Shown here: positions 14,060 to 20,565 of the stretch, in pieces
Layout of the letters: every line of letters begins with the position of its first letter
Numbering within the stretch: the stretch's first letter is position 1
NCBI GenBank assembly: GCA_030612165.1
Contig: JAUWOK010000004.1
Coordinates: forward strand, 1-20,565
Direction of reading: 5' to 3'
From: Dehalococcoidia bacterium
Lineage (GTDB): Bacteria > Chloroflexota > Dehalococcoidia > GIF9 > AB-539-J10
Length of the DNA: 20,565 bases
Notes under the pieces: generated by a model
What the model saw: the letters and a program-made list of their open reading frames with translations, nothing else
What the model was told of the DNA's origin: nothing
Database searches by the model: none
Made by a program: the position numbers and the translations under genes

Positions 14060-15041
14060 GAAAACTTATGCCCGGGCCGGAGTTGATATCCAGGTATCCG
14101 ACGAGATAAAACAAACTATTTCCAGACAGGTGCGTTCCACTTTTTCCCCTGAAGTTCTTAATTTTGGCTCTTTCGGCAGCATGTTTCGGTTAGAGGGATA
14201 CAGGTCCCCTGTCCTGGTTTCCAGCGTCGACGGAGTGGGTACAAAGATCAGAATAGCTTCATTGCTGGGGCGAGAGGATCTCGTGGGTATTGATATCGTA
14301 AATCATTGCGTTAACGACATTTTGTGCTGCGGTGCTAAACCTCTCTTTTTCCTCGACTATATTGCCATGGAGAGAATGGTGCCCGAGCGAGTGGAGAGAA
14401 TGATTGCCGGTATGGTACAGGCCTGCCTGGACACAGGCTGTTCTCTTATTGGTGGCGAGAGCGCGGAAATGCCTGGTATTTATGCCCGGGAACGGTATGA
14501 CCTGGTTGGCTTTGTTGTCGGAGTGGTGGAAAGCGAGGATATTATCGATGGCTCTTCTATTAAGGCCGGTGACGTCATCCTGGGTTTGCCTTCGTCCGGC
14601 TTGCATACCAATGGCTATTCTCTGGCTCGCCAGGTTTTTGAAGTGGAGGAAAACCCCTCCTGCCTCGGCAGCTTTTATCCGGAGCTGGGGGAGACACTGG
14701 GAGAGGCTTTGCTCAAAAACCATATCTGTTATTATCAGCGGGTCAAATTGGTGTTATCTCATATCAAGGGGCTGGCTCATATTACGGGGGGAGGCATTGA
14801 GGGAAATGTTTCCCGTATTTTGCCGCAGGGTGTTGCCGCTTGTTTTCAGAAAGGCATCTGGAGCATTCCTGCTATTTTCAGGCTTATTCAGGAAAAAGGC
14901 AATGTTGATGAGTCGGAGATGTATAAGGCATTTAATATGGGCGTGGGCATGGTTCTTGTTTGTGCGGGTGATAGCGTAGCGGAGATAATCAAAATGTTGC
15001 CCGAGGCCAGTATCATTGGCAGCATAACGAAATCTCCCTAA
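14043..15041 (+). CDS. purM: Phosphoribosylformylglycinamidine cyclo-ligase PurM (AIR synthetase)
   Basis: ATP-dependent ring closure of FGAM to aminoimidazole ribotide. Seen: YARAGVDI (9-16), SSVDGVGTKIRIA (60-72), IVNHCVNDILCCGAKPLFFLDY (85-106), GGESAEMPGIY (137-147), LPSSGLHTNGYSLAR and HITGGGIEGNV, in the normal order for PurM; 332 residues is slightly short but complete. The start is a GTG at 14043 overlapping purF by 17 bases, with AGGGAAA about ten bases upstream; a GTG at 14052 is an alternative. The overlap indicates co-translation with purF. Confidence 0.95.
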   Translation: MSSVVKKTYARAGVDIQVSDEIKQTISRQVRSTFSPEVLNFGSFGSMFRLEGYRSPVLVSSVDGVGTKIRIASLLGREDLVGIDIVNHCVNDILCCGAKPLFFLDYIAMERMVPERVERMIAGMVQACLDTGCSLIGGESAEMPGIYARERYDLVGFVVGVVESEDIIDGSSIKAGDVILGLPSSGLHTNGYSLARQVFEVEENPSCLGSFYPELGETLGEALLKNHICYYQRVKLVLSHIKGLAHITGGGIEGNVSRILPQGVAACFQKGIWSIPAIFRLIQEKGNVDESEMYKAFNMGVGMVLVCAGDSVAEIIKMLPEASIIGSITKSP

Positions 15042-15076
15042 AGAGGAAGAAGTGATTTTAATAATCGGGAGGATAT

Positions 15077-16603
15077 ATGCGTGCTCTTGTAAGCGTTTCC
15101 AATAAGACAGGGCTGGCGGATTTTTGCCGTGGATTGCAGGAAATAGGGGTTGAGATTTTGAGTACCGGTGGTACCAAACAGGCGTTGGAAGATGCCGGCA
15201 TGAAGGTGCGGGGAGTTTCGGAAGTTATCGGGTCCCCAGAGATACTCGATGGGCGGGTGAAGACCCTGCATCCGGCGATTCACGGTGGCATCCTGGCCAG
15301 GCGTGACCTGCCCCGCCATATGGCGGAACTGAAACAGCAGCATATCGAGCCTATAGATATGGTAGTGGTGAATCTCTATCCTTTTGTGGAAACGGTGAAG
15401 GGGGAAGATGTTGTTCTCGACGAAGCGCTGGAGAAGATTGATATTGGTGGCCCCAGCATGATTCGTTCCGCAGCCAAGAACTATCCCTCTGTGCTGGTAG
15501 TGGTTGATCCCGGGGATTATCAAGCCATCTTGCAAAAATTATGCCAGGGTGAGGTTGCACTGGAAGAAAGAAGGAGGCTGGCTTACAAAGCTTTTCAGCA
15601 TGTGGCCATGTATGATACCGCTATTGCTCAGTACTTGAATGTGGATGAATCCTTTCCGGAGCAAATGACTATTGCTTTGCAGAAAGGGTATAGCTTGCGC
15701 TACGGGGAAAACCCTCATCAAGAAGCAGCTTTTTACGAGGAACAGACTGTTGTAGAGAGCAAGGAGGGGTTACCCTTCTTATCCCATCTCCACGGCCCTG
15801 AAGTCTCTTTTAATAATTTACTGGATGCTAATGCTGCACTCAGCATTCTCCGCAATTTTGCCGATCCCACGGTGGTGGTGATCAAACATGGTAATCCCTG
15901 TGGGCTGGCCAGCCATGAATGTCTGGCAGAGGCTTACCGTAGGGCGTTGTCCGGTGACCCTGTGGCGGCTTTTGGTGGGGTTGTTGTTCTTAACCTGCCG
16001 GTTGATCTGGCGACTGCCCGGGAGATAAACGAAACTCATTATGACGCTGTTATTGCCCCTGAATATGTACCGGAAGCACTAGAGTTGTTGGGGCGTAAGA
16101 AAAAACTGCGACTGGTCCGCTTACCCATGCCGCGTTCGGGAAAACGGCAGCTTGACCTGCGCTGTGTCACAGGGGGATTCCTAGTGCAAGCTTCCGATTT
16201 TTTCTCTGATGCGGAATTTCAGCCTGAAATGGTAACAGATCGTCAGCCTACAGAGGAAGAGCGATCTGACCTTGCTTTTGCCTGGAAGGTGGTTAAGGAT
16301 ATTAAATCAAATGCCATCGCTATCGTCAGAGATAAAGTACTATTAGGGATGGGGGCAGGGCAGCCCAGTAGAGTGGTTAGCGTTGAACTGGCTCTGGCCA
16401 GAGCTGGAGATAGAGCCAGAAGGAGTGTTCTAGCCTCCGACGCCTTTTTCCCTTTTGCCGACGGGCCAGAACTGGCAGCAAAAGCAGGTGTCACCGCCTT
16501 CGTACAGCCAGGGGGTTCTGTGCGTGACAAAGAGGTTATCGCAATAGCTAACAAGTATGGAATAGCCATGATGTTTACCGGCAGAAGGCATTTCAAACAC
16601 TGA
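15077..16603 (+). CDS. purH: Bifunctional AICAR transformylase / IMP cyclohydrolase PurH
   Basis: Carries out the last two steps of IMP synthesis. Seen: an N-terminal MGS-like cyclohydrolase domain with LVSVSNKTGL, STGGT (29-33) and GRVKTLHPAIHGG (59-71), then a transformylase domain with RYGENPHQEA (about 208), the conserved KHGNPCGLA near 270, SNAIAIVRD, GAGQPSRV, SDAFFPFADG and the C-terminal GRRHFKH. 508 residues is the usual length. The ATG at 15077 follows GGGAGG at ideal distance. It lies 35 bases after purM in the same operon. The purD, purN, purL, purK/E, purC and purB genes are not here. Confidence 0.97.
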   Translation: MRALVSVSNKTGLADFCRGLQEIGVEILSTGGTKQALEDAGMKVRGVSEVIGSPEILDGRVKTLHPAIHGGILARRDLPRHMAELKQQHIEPIDMVVVNLYPFVETVKGEDVVLDEALEKIDIGGPSMIRSAAKNYPSVLVVVDPGDYQAILQKLCQGEVALEERRRLAYKAFQHVAMYDTAIAQYLNVDESFPEQMTIALQKGYSLRYGENPHQEAAFYEEQTVVESKEGLPFLSHLHGPEVSFNNLLDANAALSILRNFADPTVVVIKHGNPCGLASHECLAEAYRRALSGDPVAAFGGVVVLNLPVDLATAREINETHYDAVIAPEYVPEALELLGRKKKLRLVRLPMPRSGKRQLDLRCVTGGFLVQASDFFSDAEFQPEMVTDRQPTEEERSDLAFAWKVVKDIKSNAIAIVRDKVLLGMGAGQPSRVVSVELALARAGDRARRSVLASDAFFPFADGPELAAKAGVTAFVQPGGSVRDKEVIAIANKYGIAMMFTGRRHFKH

Positions 16604-16656
16604 TAGAAATACGGGGATTGCGCGGAATTGTCCGGGAATATCAGGTGGAGGAAAAT

Positions 16657-17805
16657 GTGATTGAAATATCATCAACGCAAGAGAATCTCAACGGGCTTTT
16701 TCGTTTCTGGAGCAACCTATATGACGGCAAACGGTTTCCAGCTTTTGAGGCGGTTTATCAATTTGTTTTAGAGGAAAAAGGAGAAACTTATTATTTCTAT
16801 CTTTCCATATCAAAAGGAAAAGCAGAGTGTGGCGAAGGAAAACATCAGTCTCCCTCTGTGACCATCTATTCGCCAGTTTCGGTCTGGCTGGATGTTGCTA
16901 GCGGTAAACTCAATGGAACATGGGGATGGCTGACCAGGAAGTATCGTATCAAGGGCTCACTCTATTATCTCAAAATGCTCAACAAGGCGTTCGGGAGAAA
17001 ATTTACCGATGAAGAAATACCCGGGGTGGAAGATAAGATTCAAGATTTTGAAATCCCCGGGAAAAGAGTTTGGGCAAAGCCTGACAAAGTCCTGATTATT
17101 AATGGGAGCCCGCGCAAGAAGAATGGTTTTACCTACTTCTACTTACAGCATTTGATTAAAGGCATTGAGCAGGCGGGCACAGAGGTGGAGGTTATCAACC
17201 TTTATGATAGAGGGCTTGAGATTAAGCCCTGTCGGGGATGCTTTACCTGCTGGAGAACCAGGGGAGAGTGTGTGATTAAAGATGATGCGAGAGAGCTAAT
17301 AGAAAAGGTTGGCGCTGCCTACCTGACTATTTATGCTTTCCCATTATTTGTTGATTCAATTCCTGCCAAATTGAAGGCTTTGTTGGATAGAAGTTTTATC
17401 ACCATCAGGCCTACTTTTGTGCCCCACCAGGGCTTAACACGACATCCATTGTGTAATACGAAGGAGCAATACACTGCTCTTTTCTCTGTCAGCGGCTTTC
17501 CCGAAGTTGAGCACTTCGGGCCGGTAGCTGAAACTTTCAAAGGTATAGCGAGGAATTCGCATAAGCCACTTATCGCCACTATATTACGGCCCGGTGCACA
17601 ATCTTTTACCGCGCCGGCATACAGGAATTATTTAAACGAAATTTTGTTATCTTTAGAACAAGCAGGGAAGGAACTGGTTGAGCGAGGTAAAATTCCCCAG
17701 AAGCTTTTGAAGTCTATATCAAGTGATTATGGAGTCTCCAAAGAATTATGGCGAACTTACGCCAATTTACACTGGGCTTTGGCAGCAAAAAGAGAGGAAA
17801 GATAA
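16657..17805 (+). CDS. SCP2-domain / iron-sulfur flavoprotein (NADPH-dependent FMN reductase-like) fusion
   Basis: A two-part protein of 382 residues. Start chosen at the GTG at 16657, which has GGAGG five bases upstream; an in-frame TTG at 16618 lacks spacing for a site. Residues about 1-115 resemble an SCP2 sterol-carrier fold (lipid-binding), with ISKGKAECGEGKHQSPSVTI and SPVSVWLDVASGKLNGTWGW. From about 143 a flavodoxin-like domain follows: KVLIINGSPRKKNGFTY holds the FMN-phosphate loop, and CRGCFTCWRTRGEC gives Cys192, 195, 198 and 205 (C-x2-C-x2-C-x6-C), the compact cluster motif of archaeal iron-sulfur flavoproteins. It may reduce a lipid-like or hydrophobic substrate, but this is inference. 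It lies 53 bases after purH, possibly in the same transcript. Function unknown. Confidence 0.75.
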   Translation: MIEISSTQENLNGLFRFWSNLYDGKRFPAFEAVYQFVLEEKGETYYFYLSISKGKAECGEGKHQSPSVTIYSPVSVWLDVASGKLNGTWGWLTRKYRIKGSLYYLKMLNKAFGRKFTDEEIPGVEDKIQDFEIPGKRVWAKPDKVLIINGSPRKKNGFTYFYLQHLIKGIEQAGTEVEVINLYDRGLEIKPCRGCFTCWRTRGECVIKDDARELIEKVGAAYLTIYAFPLFVDSIPAKLKALLDRSFITIRPTFVPHQGLTRHPLCNTKEQYTALFSVSGFPEVEHFGPVAETFKGIARNSHKPLIATILRPGAQSFTAPAYRNYLNEILLSLEQAGKELVERGKIPQKLLKSISSDYGVSKELWRTYANLHWALAAKREER

Positions 17806-17859
17806 TAGTTAGCCAAGTTTGGTGGTTTCTATTGTGAGTGCACGGCGAAAGCTATCTCT

Positions 17860-20427
17860 TTATAGCGATTGCTCTCGTGCTGACCTCTTTAGCTCGTACA
17901 GTTTGGTGATGGCTTCCAGAGGAGACAGGGCATCAATATCAAGCTGCAGAAGCTCCCGGGCAAGTGCCAGACTTTCAGGAAAGAGCGGAGGCTGCCGGAA
18001 GATTTCTTTCCTGCGGGGGATTTTTGTCTTATAAGTGGAATCGGCTTTTTCCAGCCCGTTCAGCACTTCACTAGCCCGGTTAATGACCTGTTTTGGCATT
18101 CCTGCCAGTTGAGCTACGTGAATTCCGTAGCTCCTGTCAGCTCCGCCCGGGATAATCTTGTGTAAAAAGACTACCTTTCCTCCCTCCTCGGCCACTGCCA
18201 CGTTGAAATTTTTCACCCGGGGCAAAGTGTTACTTATTTCCACCAGTTCGTGGTAGTGCGTGGCAAACAATGTCCTGGTGCCTAACCTGGGTGATCCGTG
18301 GAGGAACTCTATCACCGCCCAGGCAATGGAAAGCCCGTCGTAGGTGCTAGTGCCTCGACCGATTTCGTCCAGGATGATTAGCGAACGTGAGGTAGCATTA
18401 TGCAGGATGTGTGCGGTTTCCACCATCTCGACCATAAAGGTGGATTGGCCGGCGGACAAATTTTCTTGAGCGCCGATTCTGGTAAATATGCGGTCGACAA
18501 TGCCGATGGTAGCTGATTCTGCGGGGACAAAACTGCCGATCTGGGCCATAAGAACGATTAAAGCTGTCTGTTTAAGATAAGTTGATTTACCTGACATGTT
18601 GGGCCCGGTGAGAATGATAATCTGGTTGTCATGATTGCTCAGCAGGGTATCGTTGGCGATAAAATTACTGCTGCCCACGGCTTTCTCCACGACAGGATGA
18701 CGCCCCCCCCTTATCTCTATGGTGTCTTGATTTGTTAAGGTGGGTCTGACATATTTTTGCTGTACTGCTATCTCGGCAAAGCTGGCTAAGATGTCCACTT
18801 GCGCCGTCGCCCTGGCGGTGGACAGGAGGTGTTCTCCTGTCATGCCTATCTGGGAACAAACCTGGCGAAAGATAGTGGTTTCCAGCGCGGCAAGTTTCTC
18901 CTGGGCATTGAGTATCACCGCTTCGTATTCTTTCAGTTCGGGAGTGAAGAATCTCTCTGCTTCCGCCAGCGTTTGTTTGCGAATATAGTCCTGAGGGGTT
19001 AGATTGAGATTAGCTCGCGATATCTCGATATAATAACCGAACACGCGGTTATAGCCTACTTTCAGGGATTTGACTCCTGTACGCTGCCTTTCTCTTCTTT
19101 CAATATTGGCTAGATGCTGTTTTGCTTCCTGAGAACTTTGTTGCAATATGTCCAATTCGCTGGAAAATCCTTTCCTTATCACGTTTCCTTGCCCTACCTC
19201 TCCTGGCTCGTCAACGATAGCGCGAGAAATTATTTCCATCACTCCTGAGCATTCCTTTATCTCAGATAACAACCCTTTCAGAGGAGAGGCTTCAAGGAGA
19301 ACCGCTTTTAGTTGGGATATTTTCTCCAGGCTCAAGCGCAGGGCCAACAGTTCCCTGGGCAGACTTTTGCCGATCCTTACCCGATTGGTCAGGCGTTCCA
19401 GGTCGGCGACGCGTGCCAGTAGTTCTCTTATCTCCTGGCGGGGTAAAGTGTTTTCGTAGAACCAGCTGATGGCATCCTGTCGTTGCTGCAGGCGGTTTAC
19501 ATCAAGAAGAGGTTGCCCCAGCCATGTTTTCAGTAGCCTGCTACCCATTGCTGTGCGAGTCAGGTCAAGGCAGGATACAAGGGAGCCGGGAGATTCTCCC
19601 CGTCTACCTTCCTGGAATATCTCCAGGTTTCGTCGTGTCTGAATATCAAAAAGCATGAAGTTGCCCGTGGAATAGGTGGTGAGGCTGGTTATCTGGGGTA
19701 AAATTTCCCTCTGCGTTTCTTGAATATAATGAATTAGCGCTCCTGCTGCTCCGCTTGCTAAATTCAGGTGGGCGCAGCCATATCCTTCCAGCGTGGCGGT
19801 GCCGAAGTGTTCCAGGAGTACGCGCTGCGCGGTATCCGGATCAAAGTGATATTCGTCAAGAGGAGTGATGGTTCCGGTCAGGCGCTCTCCTTCTGTAAAA
19901 CCGTGGGGAACAAGAATCTCGCTTGGTTGCAGGCGCTCCAGCTCGGCAAACAGTTCATTTTCAGGCAACTGAGTGGTGGCGAAAACGCTCGTTGTTATGT
20001 CGATATAGGCGATTCCCGCCTCTGTATTCTTGATGAAGATACTGGCCAGGTAATTATTAGTTTTCGCTTCCAACAACTCCGGTTCAGTTACTGTGCCAGG
20101 CGTGATTACTCGTACGACATCCCTTTCTACCAGTCCTTTCCCCGGTGGGCTGAGTTGTTCGCAGATGGCGACCTTGTAGCCCCGGTTAACGAGCCTGGAC
20201 AGGTAATTGTCCAGAGCATGATAGGGTATGCCAGCCATGGGCACTTTTTGTCCCTTGCCCATCCCTCGGGCAGTCAGGATAATTTCCAATTCGCGGGAAA
20301 CGATCGCTGCGTCTTCATCAAAGGTTTCGTAGAAATCGCCGAGGCGAAAGAAAACTATGGCGTGAGGATATTGTTGTTTAATTTTGAGGTATTGTTTTCT
20401 GAGTGACGTCGCAGGCATGCTGGACAT
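17860..20427 (-). CDS. mutS: DNA mismatch repair protein MutS
   Basis: Recognises mismatches and small loops and starts repair through MutL. Seen: the mismatch-binding domain with FFRLGDFYETF (26-36, including the Phe-x-Glu of FYE at 32-34), the connector and lever regions, and the ATPase domain with Walker A GPNMSGKST (about 607-615), Walker B LIILDEIGRGTS (about 685-696) and TLFATHYHEL. The length, 855 residues, fits the MutS1 (mismatch repair) class rather than MutS2, which lacks the FYE domain and has a Smr domain. ATGs at 20427 and 20418 are both possible; neither has a strong ribosome-binding site. Convergent with the SCP2 fusion gene; no mutL is in the window. Confidence 0.97.
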   Translation of the reverse strand: MSSMPATSLRKQYLKIKQQYPHAIVFFRLGDFYETFDEDAAIVSRELEIILTARGMGKGQKVPMAGIPYHALDNYLSRLVNRGYKVAICEQLSPPGKGLVERDVVRVITPGTVTEPELLEAKTNNYLASIFIKNTEAGIAYIDITTSVFATTQLPENELFAELERLQPSEILVPHGFTEGERLTGTITPLDEYHFDPDTAQRVLLEHFGTATLEGYGCAHLNLASGAAGALIHYIQETQREILPQITSLTTYSTGNFMLFDIQTRRNLEIFQEGRRGESPGSLVSCLDLTRTAMGSRLLKTWLGQPLLDVNRLQQRQDAISWFYENTLPRQEIRELLARVADLERLTNRVRIGKSLPRELLALRLSLEKISQLKAVLLEASPLKGLLSEIKECSGVMEIISRAIVDEPGEVGQGNVIRKGFSSELDILQQSSQEAKQHLANIERRERQRTGVKSLKVGYNRVFGYYIEISRANLNLTPQDYIRKQTLAEAERFFTPELKEYEAVILNAQEKLAALETTIFRQVCSQIGMTGEHLLSTARATAQVDILASFAEIAVQQKYVRPTLTNQDTIEIRGGRHPVVEKAVGSSNFIANDTLLSNHDNQIIILTGPNMSGKSTYLKQTALIVLMAQIGSFVPAESATIGIVDRIFTRIGAQENLSAGQSTFMVEMVETAHILHNATSRSLIILDEIGRGTSTYDGLSIAWAVIEFLHGSPRLGTRTLFATHYHELVEISNTLPRVKNFNVAVAEEGGKVVFLHKIIPGGADRSYGIHVAQLAGMPKQVINRASEVLNGLEKADSTYKTKIPRRKEIFRQPPLFPESLALARELLQLDIDALSPLEAITKLYELKRSAREQSL

Positions 20428-20491
20428 ATTTTACTGGTAAACGAGCAACATATAAAGGGCTCAAATTGCGTTGTCATTGTCGTTACCGATT

Positions 20492-20565
20492 TTATCTTCT
20501 TCCCCAGCAAAACCTCCTGTAGAGCACCAGACCGAGGATGAAAAGAATTACAGATAAAGCTATTG
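20492..20565 (-). CDS. C-terminal end of a probable membrane protein (cut by the right edge)
   Basis: The minus-strand frame reads IALSVILFILGLVLYRRFCW and ends two residues later with a TAA at 20492-20494: one hydrophobic helix followed by a basic tail, as in the last transmembrane segment of a membrane protein. Only 24 codons are visible and it is about 65 bases upstream of mutS on the same strand. Chance open sequence cannot be excluded; no family can be named. Confidence 0.35.
   Translation of the reverse strand, partial: IALSVILFILGLVLYRRFCWGRR

Noticed and set aside
14404..14979. 191-residue open frame on the plus strand
   Set aside because: Alternative frame within purM, whose motifs are continuous in the other frame.
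15038..15535. 165-residue open frame on the minus strand
   Set aside because: Antisense to the highly conserved first domain of purH; no family-like features.
17851..17866. GCTAT / ATAGC hairpin at the mutS stop codon
   Set aside because: Only five AT-rich base pairs, with TTTC after it on the minus strand; may be chance.
19768..20406. 212-residue open frame on the plus strand
   Set aside because: Antisense to the conserved N-terminal part of mutS; a shadow of that gene's codon use.
1..20565. CRISPR arrays, tRNA or rRNA genes
   Set aside because: No regularly spaced repeats and no cloverleaf or rRNA-like sequence were recognised on either strand by eye.

Overview
This window looks like a chromosomal segment of an anaerobic or microaerophilic bacterium of middling GC. 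Oxygen-sensitive iron-sulfur proteins recur: a PurF with four probable cluster cysteines, a cysteine-rich U32-family protein and an iron-sulfur flavoprotein. Fatty-acid synthesis uses a FabL-type enoyl reductase and a MaoC/HadAB-type dehydratase pair. A Chloroflexota (Dehalococcoidia-like) or anaerobic Firmicutes origin would fit, but this is inference from gene content; no rRNA or other taxonomic marker is present.

Layout. (1) 1-2580, minus strand: part of a type I restriction-modification operon, hsdM - ORF6N-domain gene - small ORF copying the HsdM C-terminus - hsdS (cut by the window edge). All four reading frames overlap. The ORF6N gene sits between two roughly 98-bp direct copies of the 3' end of hsdM, so it looks like a cassette inserted between hsdM and hsdS that carries a spare tail restoring the junction with hsdS. 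This is the most unusual structure in the window. (2) About 2722-3752: an IS3-family (IS407-like) element with left terminal repeat, orfA, a canonical A AAA AAC slippery site and an orfB that has lost its C-terminus. (3) 3914-6696: a divergent pair, an AMP-forming acyl-CoA synthetase-like gene (minus) and a U32 peptidase-family gene (plus), with a near-consensus promoter and a dyad between them. (4) 6721-11718, minus strand: a seven-gene fatty-acid synthesis operon transcribed in the order hadA-like, hadB-like, plsX, acpP, fabL-like, fabF, fabG from a sigma70-type promoter at about 11807-11836. (5) 11891-12481, minus: a rhomboid protease, divergent from (6) 12647-17805, plus: purF-purM-purH followed by an SCP2/iron-sulfur-flavoprotein fusion. 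(7) 17860-20427, minus: mutS, and at the right edge the probable C-terminus of a membrane protein.

How the parts work together. The fatty-acid operon supplies an almost complete elongation cycle on ACP (condensation FabF, ketoreduction FabG, dehydration by the HadA/HadB-like pair, enoyl reduction FabL) plus PlsX, which passes acyl groups to phospholipid synthesis; initiation enzymes (FabH, FabD, acetyl-CoA carboxylase) are not in the window. The pur genes cover the first step, the AIR synthetase step and the last two steps of IMP synthesis. The RM operon, its inserted ORF6N gene and the IS form the accessory part; the rest is mostly housekeeping.
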